From Cervus elaphus (taxonomy: Eukaryota; Chordata; Mammalia; Artiodactyla; Cervidae), in assembly GCF_910594005.1 (NCBI RefSeq), contig NC_057831.1:41808001-41872000 (forward strand): a stretch of 64,000 bases of DNA, in the 5' to 3' direction. The notes beneath the pieces are model-generated. The model did no database searches and was not told the DNA's origin. It worked only from the letters and a program-made list of their open reading frames with translations. Made by a program: the position numbers and the translations under genes. Positions within the stretch are counted from its first letter, which is position 1. The number at the start of each line of letters is the position of its first letter. Below, piece by piece: positions 10,486 through 21,972 of this stretch.

Positions 10486-11156
10486 TATAGTAATCCTTTG
10501 TTAAACCTGGGGAACTGCTTCCAGGAACACTTCAAACAACAAAATCCAAGAATGTGCAAGTTCCTTATATAAAATGGTACAGTGCAAGGAGATCTAACCA
10601 GTCAACCCTAAAGGAAATTAACCCTGAATATTCATTGGAAGGACTGATGTTGAAGCTGAAGCTCCAATACTTTAGTCACCTGATATGAAGAACCAATTCA
10701 TTGGGGAAGACTCTGATGCTGGGAAATATCGAGAGCAAGAGAAGAAGGGGAGGACAGAGGATGATATGGTTGGATGACATCAATAACTCAATGGACGTGA
10801 GTTTCAGCAAACTCCAGGAGATGGTGAAGAATAGGGAAGCCTGGTGTACTACAGTTCATGGGGTCACAAAGAGTCAGGCACAACTTAGCAACTGAACGAC
10901 AATGAGAACAATTATTTGCAAATAACCTACACGTATCATCCTATATACTTTAAATCATTTCTACATTATTTGTAGTATCTAAAATAATGTAAATGTTACA
11001 TAAATAGCTGTAAATACAATGTAAACACTCTGTAAATAGTTATTTTGTGTGGCAAATTCACATTTTGTTTTTTGGAATTTTTTAAAAACTATTTTCAATC
11101 TGCAGTTGGCTGACTCCTCAGATGCAGAATCTGTAGATACAAAGGACTGATTATAT
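10486..11156. mobile_element. Tigger-like DNA transposon relic, split by BovB
   Basis: Left end ('aatcctttgttaaacctggggaactg', 'ccttatataaaatgg') and right end ('gcagttggctgactcctcagatgcagaatctgtagatac') are inverted to each other as in non-autonomous TcMar-Tigger relics. Between them lie 'aataacctacacgtatcatcc' and the AT-rich interior of that family. The BovB tail at 10585-10904 interrupts it. No transposase frame is present. Confidence 0.65.
10585..10904 (+). mobile_element. BovB 3'-end fragment
   Basis: From 'ggagatctaaccagtcaacc' through 'gatgctgggaaatat', 'gaggatgatatggttggatgac' and 'gggtcacaaagagtcaggcac' to 'cttagcaactgaacgac'. Only about 320 bp of the 3' end are present, a typical 5'-truncated insertion. 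Confidence 0.93.
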
Positions 11157-11354
11157 ATCTATAGGTGTGTGTCTATATATATATATATGCATGCATATAT
11201 AAAATCATATGCATATAATTTCTAAATTGTATTTCCCTGAGTATGTTATGTCCTCTGGGTTATGGTATGTGTTAAACTGAGTTTAGGATTTGACATAATT
11301 CTTGAACTCACTGCTGGAAAAGAGATATATCTGAACAGAAATTAGACAACAAAT
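11157..11354. other. AT-rich spacer
   Basis: Contains a TA-rich tract around 11172-11202 and nothing else recognised. Confidence 0.4.
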
Positions 11355-11600
11355 AACAACTAAAATTTATTAAGCAACCAGTATGTACCAGACAACTGTG
11401 GTAGGCATTTCCCATATAACTCTTTTGACTTCCATATCTACTTTGCAAGTTGTATTTTATAATTCTCATTTTCAAGACAGATAGTCGGAAGCTCAGATTT
11501 AATTTTAACATTGTCTCAGACCTAAGAAGTATCAACCATAGAGCCAGGATACAGACTTGGATCCACCTGACATCAGAGTTCAGGCACTTTTCCAATATTT
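11355..11600 (-). repeat. MIR SINE relic
   Basis: On the plus strand 'aaatttattaagcaaccagtatgtacc', then 'ttctcattttcaagacagatag' and 'tagagccaggatacagacttgg' follow the order of a reversed MIR. Diverged, no reading frame of interest. Confidence 0.65.
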
Positions 11601-12569
11601 GACATCATCTCTCACAGCAGAAGTGACAGAGAGCTGCTCCAATTAGCCAGTCACTGCAGATGGGGCTGCCTCTCTATTAGCTACAGAGCTACCAAAAGCC
11701 AACAGAAAATCAGAATTTCATTAACTCTAGAACTCAATTCCGACAAATAAATATGCAAAAGTATGTGTTTTGTGCCTTATTGTTTTTCCACCTGTTTTCT
11801 AACAGTGCTTTCTAACCTTAAAATAGTCTAAGGTGATTTGGGTAAGTTGCATTTAGTACTTTGTGTGTTATATGAAACATTAAAACACCAATAAAAGTGA
11901 AGATTATTTGCACAGAGTCTAGTATATTGTAAGCACTCAATAAATATTTTAATCAATTAAATTGGTATAGAAGCCTTTTTATGATAAAAGTCAATGCCTG
12001 TATTTAGTAGTTGGAAAAAGAACATTTTATCATTCATAGCAGAACAAGAGTTTTGATTATTTGATGCTGAAAAGGAAAACAGAGCAAAGTTTCAAATGAG
12101 TGTAATTGGGCTGTGATAATTATACAGGTCTGATTTCATTACAGTAAATGTTAATTTAATGTCTGATTCATTTCTCTAACTGGCACTAAAAATGCTTTTA
12201 CTTCACATACAATATGAAAATATATTGGATCATAGAATTTGTGAAGAAAATACAAGTTTGTTGAGTTATAGGCATTTCAGGATAAGTAAAGGACATTCAA
12301 ACTATGGCTTACATAGAAAAAGGTAACTTCAGAGAAACGAATGTAAGTTCTTAACAGTTTTTGAATTATGGACTCTCTTCGCAGTTTTAGGAAGCTTATG
12401 GACTCCCTTCTCAGAATAATGCTTTTAAATGAATAAAATAACATACATAGGATCATAAATGAAACTAATTATATTGGGAAAAGCTATCAAAATATTACAA
12501 GAACAACTATGATACAGTAATATACCTTCATTGTGAAATTAAGTATTTCCCGCCATTCTCAGTAAACAA
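11601..12569. other. AT-rich, no recognised gene
   Basis: A short MIR/L2 tail lies near 11905-11950 ('tattgtaagcactcaataaatattt'). The stretch 12355-12530, with two 'tatggactc..cttc.cag' phrases, may be a further old repeat that I cannot name. Confidence 0.4.
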
Positions 12570-12952
12570 AGGATGTCACAGTCATCAGTGATTGTAGTCA
12601 CAGCCAATGGTGAGATGGTGAGCCCTGAGAGAACTCAAGATTCTGGCCCCAGAAAGCTGAGGAGTATACCAAAGGGATGATTTCAGGGAACATAGACTCT
12701 TGCATCTTCCCATACATAGAGAAGTGTGAAAGTCTTTAACTTGGGGTATCTGGTTTTCCTTTACTTACCAATTATCTTGTGACATTCAGACTACCTGCCT
12801 TTGTTACAAAACTTCTGTATAACCTACCTCCCCACTTTGCCTCCTCGGAGCAGTTCTCTCAAGGTTACTTGAGATGCTGCCTCCGGGCTTGAAGCCCTAA
12901 AAATGCCCACTGAGTATAACATAACTCCCCACTTTTAGGTTACGAACATTTT
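12570..12952 (+). mobile_element. Probable ERV solo LTR
   Basis: The 3' half ('cttgtgacattcagactacctgcc', 'cagttctctcaaggttacttgagatgctgcctccgggc', 'gagtataacataactcccc') looks like the R/U5 end of a ruminant LTR. No partner LTR or internal genes adjoin it. Borders are estimates. Confidence 0.5.
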
Positions 12953-13614
12953 TAAAGTCAGCATCATTATAAAAATATTAACTATCAATATGTAGCAGTG
13001 TGGTCCAATAGCTATACTAATTTTTAACCATGTTGGCAACAACTGCAATGTGATGCCATGATTATATCTGTGAGTCTATTGGTGATGAGTTGCACAAAAT
13101 TTCTGTGGTTCATGGTTACCCATAATTGAAGACCTTGCTGAATTTCACTTGGCCAGAAGTTAGTTAAATAAAGGCATAATTTATGCTCTGATATAAGTAT
13201 ACTGAAACCCTGAATTCTGTTGCTGGATCCCAGGTGAAGAAACCTTGACACAGAATGGGCACTGTAGGCAGAGAATTTAAAGAGGAATACAGTAACCAGG
13301 AAGAGAAGTAGCAGGAAAAGCCTTCTCCAAGACAGAGTGGAAAGAAAAAGACAACTGTTCAAGTAGAATTAATTTTAGAGCCAAATACATCCTTGCTCCA
13401 CAGAATAGAATAAAATAAAATAAAATGCTATTAAAAAAATAAGGAAAAACAGATTTCAAGCAGACTGCCTCATGAAAGTCTTTGAAATAGTAATGTACTG
13501 GATTTTTAAGTGATTGACAGCATGAAGCCTCTTTTAAAATTTCTAATGTATATTTCATCATAAAAAGTGAATGAAAGTTCAAAGTAATAAAGTGGTAGGA
13601 CTACTCATTTGTTT
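12953..13614. other. No recognised gene
   Basis: Two minus-strand frames of about 100 codons (13024-13362, 13277-13582) overlap in different frames, are rich in S, L and F and match no family that I know. An 'aataaaataaaataaaat' tract lies at about 13406-13426. I treat the frames as chance. Confidence 0.4.
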
Positions 13615-14415
13615 GATGTATATATAAAAGCAAAACTGATCTGTCTCCTGGGAAGCTTGGATCTAGTTTATTAGCACTGAGGTAGGAGATAGATGGGCTC
13701 CAGGTTAGACATTTACAACTAGCCGCCTGTTTGCAATTCATGGGGCACAAAGAAATGGCCTTCAGATACTGGCTGCTGACAACTAGTCTCCTGTTTGCAC
13801 TCCCTGAGACAAGAGATAGGTGGACTCCAATTGAGGAATTTACAGTAAGCCTCCTGTTTGTACTCCAAAATGGAAGTAACAACAGAAGCAGGGTAAATAA
13901 CCAGTCTCTGTCTTTGTAAACACCTCAAGGTAATAGTCATGGCAACAGTCATGGCAAGGACAAAGATGGGCAAAACTCTGAGTGAAGGGTTAAGACATCT
14001 CTGCTCCCCCCTTTATGGGACAAGGGAGACACTACACATATGCAGAAAGGCTCCTTGGGGTCAAAAGTCAGGGGATAATTCCATATCATGATGAGTCTGG
14101 CTCCTCTCAGAAGCCTTCACTTTGAGATCCAGCTTGGCTGAGGTGTGCGTGCACACCTCATGGAGGGCCTTGAGACAAATTGACAGGGAGAGGACAACAA
14201 GGCAATAGGCCTGAGGGAAGACAAAGACCTGGGTAAGTGCCCCCTTATAAAGGATTTAAACCTCCCAAAGGAGAGACTCTGTGTTCACCCACGCACCTTT
14301 CCGCATGTACTTTTATTTCCAATAAACTTTTTACTTTACTCTTTACATGCTGCCTCCTCACCTGAATTCATTGTTGACTAGGCAGGCAAGAAATAGGGAC
14401 TCTAGCTTTAACTGC
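13615..14415 (+). mobile_element. Probable ERV LTR with U3 repeats
   Basis: Three imperfect repeats of about 64 bp in the left part, a TATA-like 'cttataaagg' near 14245, and 'ccaataaacttttta' (polyadenylation signal) near 14320 give the U3-R order of an LTR on the plus strand. No gag, pol or env sequence adjoins it. Likely a solo LTR; borders uncertain. Confidence 0.55.
13686..13872 (+). repeat. Three ~64-bp tandem repeats in the LTR
   Basis: The word 'cctgtttg' followed by 'caattca', 'cactccc' or 'tactcca' recurs at about 13725, 13790 and 13853. 'gagatagatgggctcc' near 13686 recurs as 'gagataggtggactcc' near 13812. Repeated blocks of this kind in a U3 often hold enhancer sites; that role is inferred. 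Confidence 0.65.
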
Positions 14416-14420
14416 TGGCT

Positions 14421-14455
14421 CTTGTGGTCGAGTGGTTAGGACGCCTGGTCCAGGA
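14421..14455 (+). other. tRNA-Glu-like 5' half (A-box)
   Basis: 'tcttgtggtcgagtggttag' resembles the start of a glutamate tRNA, including an A-box-like 'tggtcgagtgg'. The anticodon stem and a B box (GGTTCGANNCC) are not found downstream, so it is not a tRNA gene. It could be the head of a decayed SINE or chance. Confidence 0.4.
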
Positions 14456-15012
14456 AACCAAGAACTTGCTTTGCTGCTGCTTGCTGCAAGATGCTGATTA
14501 CCGCTGTACGTGTCCAAAATCAGCATTGGCACACTCCCAAAATTATAGTGATACAACAGGCCAGCTGCAGACCAGCCTGTCTGTTTGTGGTCAGCCAGTC
14601 TCAAAGAGGCATCACTCAACTGCCTGGAGTTGAATCAAAAAGGATTAAAAGTCAGCAAAAACACACTGACTAAATCAAAATCAGCAAATTAAAAAGTAGC
14701 TCCATTAAGACCAACACTGTTACCATTCTCATTAAATGGCTAATACAGTGCCAAGATCTATCATATGGGATCATCCTAGAATTGATCACAGGCTTCAGTA
14801 ACAAAAAGAGAATATACAAGGTACTTCCTAATGAGGGCAGATGGTTATTATTAATAGAAACAAAACAAACATGAAAAAACAAACAAACAAACAAAAGGCC
14901 CGAAATGGAGTTGCTTATACTAAGCCCCACGTCACTAACCCAAGAATTAATTACATATTCAGCTTTCCCATAAATGGAATTTTAAACCATTTTAAATTTA
15001 AACCAGTCAATT
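14456..15012. other. No recognised gene
   Basis: AT-rich with an 'aaac' tract at about 14872-14897. No repeat family assigned. Confidence 0.4.
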
Positions 15013-16306
15013 GAGAATTTGATTCCAATCCCAAAGAAAGGCAATGCCAAAGAATGTTCAAACTACTGTACAATTGCACTCATTTCACATGCTAGCAAGG
15101 TAATGCCCAAAATCCTTCAAGCTAGGCTTCAACAGTACATGAACTAAGAACTTTCAGACATACAAGCTGGGTTTCAAAAAGGCAGAGGAACCAGAGAGGA
15201 AATTGCCAACATCCACTGGATCATAGAAAAAGCAAGGGAATTCCAGGAAAACATCTGCTTTATTGACCACACCAAAGTCTTTATGTGGATCACAACAACC
15301 TGTGGAATATTCTGAAAGAGATGGGAATACCAGACCACCTTACCTGTCTCCTGAGAAACCTGTATGCAGGCCAAGAAGCAACAATTGGAATGGAACATGG
15401 AACAATGGACTGGTTCAACATTGGAGAAGGAGTACATTGAGGTTGTATATTGTCACCCTGCTTATTTAACTTATATGTGGAATACATCATGTGAAATGCC
15501 AGGAGGGATAAATCATAAGCTGGAATCAAGATTGCTGGGAGAAATATCAACAACCTCAGATATGTAGATAATATCACTGCAATGGCAGAAAGTGAAGAAC
15601 TAAAAGAGTCTGTTTATGAGAGTGAAAAAGATGGCTTAGAACTCAACATTGAAAAATCTAAGATCATAGCATCTGGTCCCATCACTTCATGGCAAATGGA
15701 TGGGGAAAACAGTAGAAACAGTGACAGGTTTTATTTTCTTGGGCTCCAAAATCACTGGGGACAGAGACTGCAGCCACAAAATTAAGACTCTTGCTCCTTT
15801 AAAGAAGAGCTATGATGAACTCAGCATATTAAAAAGCAGAGACATCACTTGGCCAACAAAGGTCCACATAGTCAAAGCTATGGTTTTTTCGGTAGTCAGG
15901 TATAGATGTGAAAGTTGGTCCATAAAGAAGGCTGAGCGCCAAAGAATTGACAATTTCAAATTGCAGTGCTGGAAAAGACTCTTGAGAGTCCCTTGGACAG
16001 CAAGGAGATCAAACCAGTCAATCCTATAGGAAATCAAGCTTGAATATTCATTGGACAAATTGATGATGAAGCTGAATACTTTGCCCACCTGATGCGAAGA
16101 ACCAACTCATTGATAAAGACCCTGATGCTGGGAAAGATTGAAGGCAAGAGGAGAAGGGGGTGGCAGAGGATGAGATGGTTAGATAGCATCAGTGACTCAA
16201 TGGACATGAGTTTGAGCAAATTCCGGGAGACAATGAAGGACAGGGATGCCTGGCATGCTGCAGACCATGGGATCATAAAGAGTAGGACACAACTTAGTGA
16301 CTGAAC
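15013..16306 (+). mobile_element. BovB LINE, 5'-truncated
   Basis: Starts in RT block 1 ('gattccaatcccaaagaaagg') and runs to the usual 3' end ('aggacacaacttagtgactg'). About 1.3 kb remain. Length and order match the other BovB copies here. No clear TSD. Confidence 0.95.
15020..16030 (+). pseudogene. Decayed BovB reverse-transcriptase ORF
   Basis: The remains of RT block 1, motif A and motif B are spread over several frames. Motif C, normally YADD, reads YVDN (codons at 15561-15572), so one of the paired metal-binding aspartates is lost. The region after it (15700-16029, 'VETVTGFIFLGSKITGDRDC...') keeps one frame into the C-terminal domain. The copy cannot encode an active polymerase. Confidence 0.88.
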
Positions 16307-18848
16307 AACAACAATTGGGAATCACCTGATAAACATTAGTTAGGTCATCTGCCTGGTAGTGACTCCTGCTATTTCCTTAAAACAAAGTAACGCTGTAATA
16401 ACCAATCTACTTTTTGTGTAACATAATCTGCTCATTCTTACTCCCTTATGCCTGTAAAAGTCTTTGATTTGTACAACCCCTCAGAGCTCCTTCTGGATAA
16501 ATTAGATACTTCCAGACAAAAAGTTATTTTTGCTCAAATACACTCTTAAAATTTTAACATGCTTCAGGTTATCTTTTAACATTACTTTATCATGCTAGTG
16601 CATTCTGTCTTAGATTTATTCTAAGTCCCTCTCTTTTCGATGTCAAATTAAACTAAATTTCAACTGTTAAACAAGAATTTTGCAGCTCTTGATTTTTCCT
16701 ACTCCTCTTTGTTCTCTGATAGTTACTGTCCTCCTGCCAACCTCTTTCCTAACCACTGCTTATTCTGACCTAAAATACTTAGTGCATTTTTAATACAAAT
16801 CACCAGTCACAGCGCAAAGGCCCCAGCGCTTCCTGAGTCACTGGATGTACTCTATGTCCAGTTCTATTTCTGGCCCTTCCCCTTTCACAGAATCTTCTTA
16901 GCCAGTAAACTTTGGCCCAGCAAAGAGAGATGGACGGTCTACAAATTTAACTCCAAGTCACTCAAACTTCAAGTAGACACCAAGGAATTTTCTAGGGGTT
17001 CAAACAAAGAACGAGACCTCAGAGCAATTAGGATGGGAGAACATAAAAACACTTTCTGAGAGTGGAAAGGTAAAAGCCTCTCCCAAGGCTGAATAAGGGG
17101 ACATGAGTTACATAGAAACCTGTGTCTTTGTCTAGAAGGTCACTGTGTTCTCTGAACACAGCTCTCCAGGTGTGAAGTACCACCATTGGTTGGTATCTTT
17201 TCATCCATCACCATCACCCTCTTAAGAAGCACATACCTCCTCTTTAGGTTTGGGTTCCTGGTCCCCACCTGGCTAAATCTAGACGATAAAAAGGCTTTCA
17301 ACAATTTTAACAAGCTTACTATTTTTTTTTTTTCAAGCTTACTATTTTAAAGCTTAGGTCAGTCCTAAGTTGATTTCTGTATTTAATTATTTAATTTTCT
17401 TTTAATTCTGGACAACATGGACACACAGAGGAGGACTTAAAGATGCTACAATAAAACCTTGTCAGACAAGTCCAAGCCACCTGGGCCTCAGTACCCCATT
17501 CCTACAAAGGGACTGTTGTTAGACAGCAGTGAGGAGATTATGGGGAAGGCAGTGGTTCCTTATGTGGGAATTCTCCAAAGGATGCTTGTCTGTGGTGATG
17601 CTTTTACGTATCTAGAACAAAACTAAAAGAAAAATACAATGAGGTTTTCATAAGGCAATATTTATCCAATTGAAATACTGTCCTCTAGTCTCAAATCACA
17701 ATGCGCTAACTACACCTGGGGATAGAGCTCTTTCTTTTATAAAATCACCCTGACTATAGATGGTACTCTTTCCTGATGAATCGAGATTGCAAAATAAATA
17801 TGAGACCTAAGCCATGCTGTGACTTCCCCAATTTTAAGAAATTGCACAGTTTTGAAAATCAGAGAAGTCTGAAAACCCAAGATCCTAATCATTAGGTCCA
17901 CCAGTTTCTAAGCATAGCTTCACTTGAGTTTGCTTGGAAACCCAGAGGAATCACGTTGAAGCCAAGCAAACCCCACGTGATAAACGTCCATCAGCTGAGC
18001 CTGGCTGTAGATTGAAGAGTCCCAGCCGCTCCTGAACTCAGCTTGGTGATTGGCTTTCTTCAACTTAACAGATCGACTCATTTGTTCCTTATTTTAATTT
18101 AATATATAATATAATAATTATTTCATTCACATTGTAAAAGATTTAGTGAACACAGAAGAGAGAAAATAAGAAATCTTACCAAAACTCCTGTCATTCAAAG
18201 ACCACGAGTGCTGCCATCTGAGTCCTAACTTACTGCCTTTGATAATTCATTTATTCTTTTTTTGGTATAATTTAAATCAGATTCTGTACAACTATCTTGC
18301 TTTAAAAAAAAAAAAAGATATGGTCTTGAGAGACCTTTCTCCTGTTAAGAAGCATTCTCTGAAATCATTGTGTTGAATAACAACATGCTTTGCCACATAA
18401 CATTTTTCTATTTGTTAGAAACAGCCTAACAGAAATCTTTGTTTATAAATTGCTGTGAGAAATGCAATAATCTGAGGGCAAACAAGCAGAATTACTAAAT
18501 CAAAAGGTATAGAATTTTGATATATTTCACACAGCCTAATTACTTTGGTTTTCCCAATTTACACTTTTACTATCAATGCATGAATGCCTATATCTCCATT
18601 TTGGTATCTATTGTTATTCAGAGTTCATTTAAAAATTACAAAGCAAGTAGTTACTTTTATTTCTTCATCTTAAAAGCATACTGAAGTTGAACATTTTTGG
18701 TGTCTTTTAGTCACATTTCTCCCTTGGTCATTTTTCTATCCTTGACTTGAAAGTTTCCTCAACAAAATGCTATTTTTCTATCAATTCCTAAGAAAAAAAG
18801 GAAGAGAGGATTAAAAAAAAAAAAAAGTTTATATTAAGATCTTGACTA
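16307..18848. other. Long stretch without recognised gene or repeat
   Basis: AT-rich, with a T run at 17321-17333 inside a 15-bp direct repeat, an A run near 18303-18315 and another near 18811-18826. Reading frames are short. Some parts may be old repeats too diverged to recognise by eye. Confidence 0.4.
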
Positions 18849-18929
18849 ACAAGTCACTCAGTCATGCCCAACTCTCTGTGACTCCCATGGGCTGTAGCCT
18901 GCCAGGGTCCTCTGTCCACGGATTTCCAT
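18849..18929 (-). mobile_element. Truncated Bov SINE
   Basis: 'aagtcactcagtcatgcccaactctctgtgactcc' to 'cctctgtccacgg' is the reversed 3' third of a Bov-tA/Bov-A2 element. The tRNA-like head is absent. Confidence 0.8.
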
Positions 18930-20055
18930 CTTACTATATGGCATTTATAAAAATCTATCCTAAACTTGTAGTAGCTCTTGTAATTATTCTCCTGAGCAAC
19001 CTCCTAGATTGCCTAGTAAATAAACATGCTAGAATCCAAACCCAGCTGTGTTTGTCTTCAGCATCTTAAGTTCTGCAGTATGGGGCACCTCCGGCGATGC
19101 TGCCAACATGTACAACTTGAACATGACTCTACAGTTTTAACCGTTTACTCTTTAAATGAGTTAACCAAAGACCAAAGTAAGCCAGAAGTGGCAAAAAACA
19201 AAGATAAATCCTCATTAACTTGTGGTTTCCCACTTCTTCCTTTCCCAAAGATAACTCCTTCTTTATGTGGGGAGTTTTCTGATTTTAAACTGTTAAATTG
19301 TATTCTTTCAGGAATATGTTTGATTTTTTAAGCATTATTGTATGTTATGGTATTTTTAAAAGTTCTTAGTTTTCAAGCTTCCTTCTAAAAGACATCCCTT
19401 TATTTCACTTTAGAGAAACCCTGCTCTCTTCTTTTGACTAAAACTTTTTTGGCAAATAAGTCAATCACTCTTCAAAGACATTATTCAAAGTGAAATTCAG
19501 TTAGTATATCAAAATAAAGGAAAAGAATAAAAGTGTGGTAATAATCAGATCTATATAGAGAAGCCGACTATATTTTTCCAGCACTGATATGTTTAATTGT
19601 AGTAAGTTTCAGAAGCTAAATATTAAGGCAATGAAAGGTAAATAGTACCTCAAGCAAAAACAATTATTATTTTTAATTAATAAAATGAAAATGAGGGTTT
19701 AAAACATCAATCTCTAATCCATTCAAGAAAATACATAATTATAAATAGGTCACTATCCTTGGATTTGAAAGGGCTTCTGACCTAATCTAATTGTTCTGGT
19801 GCTAGAAATGGTATTAAAGCATCAGATTCTTGTGTAACATGCAGAGTTAAGAAGTAGAAAAATATCTGGGTTTGTGCAAGCTCTCTGAACAGAAGTAAAA
19901 ATTTAACCTCATTTGTATCTACAATTTTTGACATATTTTTAGGTGAGTTTCAGGTAGCCGACTGTTATTGACCATTTCCGAAAGCATTATCATTCAACTT
20001 TAGAGCCTTTAAGTAAGTTAAACTGCTTTGGCCCAAATTTGACTCAATATTTTTC
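18930..20055. other. No recognised gene
   Basis: AT-rich. The plus-strand frames at 18842-19069 and 19026-19331 are short and partly SINE-derived. No repeat otherwise identified. Confidence 0.4.
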
Positions 20056-20370
20056 TGTGACCCAGCAATCCCACTCCTGGGCATACACACTGAGGAAACC
20101 AGATCTGAAAGAGACACGTGCACCCCAATGTTCATCGCAGCACTGTTTATAATAGCTAGGACATGGAAGCAACCTAGATGCCCATCAGCAGATGAATGGA
20201 TAAGGAAGCTATGGTACATATACACCATGGAATATTACTCAGCTGTTAAAAAGAATTCATTTGAATCAGTCCTAATGAGATGGATGAAACTGGAGCCCCT
20301 TATACAGAGTGAAGTAAGCCAGAAAGATAAAGAACATTACAGCATACTAACACATATATATGGAATTTAG
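20056..20370 (+). pseudogene. L1 ORF2 C-terminal fragment
   Basis: The frame reads 'CPSADEWIRKLWYIYTMEYY' and 'SEVSQKDKEHYSILTHIYGI' before its stop, the C-terminal end of L1 ORF2 protein downstream of the RT and cysteine-rich region. Endonuclease and RT are absent because of 5' truncation. The frame is intact to its natural stop at about 20368-20370. Confidence 0.9.
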
Positions 20371-20750
20371 AAAGACGGTAACGATAATCCTATATGCAAA
20401 ACAGAAAAAGAGACACAGAAATACAGAACAGACTTTTGAACTCTGTGGGAGAATGTGAGGGTGGGATATTTCAAAAGAACAGCATGTATACTATCTATGG
20501 TGAAACAGATCACCAGCCCAGGTGGGATGCATGAGACAAGTGCTCGGGCCTGGTGCACTGGGAAGACCCAGAGGAATCGGGTGGAGAGGGAGGTGGGAGT
20601 GGGGATCGGGATGGGGAATACGTGTAAATCTATGGCTGATTCATATCAATGTATGACAAAACCCACTGAAATGTTGTGAAGTAATTAGCCTCCAACTAAT
20701 AAAAAAAAAAAATTAAAAAATAAATTAAAAAATTAAAAAAAACCAAAAAA
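20056..20750 (+). mobile_element. Young L1 3' end, 5'-truncated
   Basis: Carries the last part of L1 ORF2, a 3' UTR ('caccagcccaggtgggatgc', 'gaagtaattagcctccaac') and an A-rich tail from about 20700. It is nearly identical to the reversed copy at 33734-34350, so both are recent. L1 copies itself by target-primed reverse transcription and usually inserts 5'-truncated, as here. Confidence 0.93.
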
Positions 20751-20901
20751 ACAAACACTAGCAGTTGCTCATAGAGATCTCAGATCTTGCCACTTTATTT
20801 ACTAAAGATTCATATCCCATGACATACAAAAGTATACATCAAACATGGAAGAAGCCTTGTCTACACGTTTGCACACTAACTGAAAAGGATCTCTCCTGAT
20901 T
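20751..20901. other. Short spacer
   Basis: Between the L1 tail and the next SINE; no recognised feature. Confidence 0.4.
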
Positions 20902-21211
20902 GGGCTTCCCTGATAGCTCAGTTGGTAGAGAATCTTCCTGCAATGCAGGAGACCCCGGTTCGATTCCTGGGTCAGGAAGATCCGCTGGAGAAGGGAATAG
21001 GCTAACCACTCCAGTATCCTTGGGCTTCCCTTGTGGCGCAGCTGGTAAAGAATCTGCCTGCAATGCGGGTGACCTGGGTTGGGAAGATCCTCTGGAGAAG
21101 AGAAAGGCTACCTGCTCCAGTATTCTGGCCTGGAGAATTCCATGGACTGTATATAGTCCACAGGGTTGCAAAGAGTCAGACATGACTGAGCAACTTTCAC
21201 TTTCTTTACTT
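20902..21211 (+). mobile_element. Bov-tA SINE with a repeated head
   Basis: One head unit ('gggcttccctgatagctcag' to 'ccactccagtatcc') is followed at about 21020 by a second complete unit ('gggcttcccttgtggcgcag' on). The pair is bounded by one duplication, 'tctcctgatt' at 20892-20901 and 21212-21221, so it inserted as a single composite of about one and a half units. Confidence 0.9.
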
Positions 21212-21221
21212 TCTCCTGATT

Positions 21222-21359
21222 CCCACTGACAAACATGTAAATCTACTAATATGCTAACCTTTAGTAAGCAGAAAGTGTACCTCCTACTTTTATAATTAAG
21301 TAACCTTGTTCATATGATAATAAGTGCTATTAAGTAGTATGGAAACAGAAGGAAAGGGG
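21222..21359. other. Short spacer
   Basis: No recognised feature. Confidence 0.35.
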
Positions 21360-21795
21360 GCAGGGCACAACCTTTAGAAGAGTAACATAGCCCAAGGACA
21401 TGGACATAAACTGATTAGAACCAAATAGGTCCAATATGGCAGAATATTCAGCTTCCAGTAGACCTTGAGGCTCATTGTATGCTCATTGTTATTAGATTAG
21501 CATCTAACTGATACACCAACGTGCACCATGACAGTTCTGAGACCAAATATAAAAGGTCAAAAAGTCAGTGGTGGCCCAAATTCTGGAAATCTCTGCCCCT
21601 TCCCTAAAATAAATGGGATAATCCCTCTCATTAGCCTAGAAAATTACCAAGTCCAGAAAAACTAATGACGCCATATGTCAGGTCTCTCTCACCTTCTGAG
21701 ATGGCCCACACTCTTTTCTATGGAGTGTGTTTCTGTGTAAATAAATTCACTTCTTAACTGTCACTTCATCTCCCAATTTTTTCACAATGAAGCAA
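21360..21795 (+). mobile_element. Probable ERV LTR
   Basis: 'ggacataaactgattagaaccaaataggtcc', 'aggtcaaaaagtcag', 'ccttctgagatggcccacactc' and 'gtgtaaataaattcacttctt' (AATAAA near 21740) match the course of an old mammalian LTR that I have seen but cannot name. No internal genes adjoin it. Confidence 0.5.
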
Positions 21796-21972
21796 GCATT
21801 TTCACCCAGAACAGTATATGTATTAATACGACATCTCTGAGATGTTATCTTCTCTTTTTAAAATTATTGTATAATTAATAGACCTCAAGGGGTAAGGTGC
21901 CTAAGAAGGGAAGTACTGTGCTAAGTATTTAAACAACATGGGCTTGTTTCATGCTCAACTGCCCCCAAAAAT
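21796..21972. other. Short spacer
   Basis: No recognised feature. Confidence 0.35.

Noticed and set aside
13024..13582. Two overlapping minus-strand frames of about 100 codons
   Set aside because: They are in different frames, rich in L/F/S and unlike any family that I know; not supported as an envelope or other gene.
12570..14415. Possible provirus between the two LTR-like blocks
   Set aside because: The blocks differ in sequence, and between them there is no primer-binding site, gag, pol or env relic that I can recognise.
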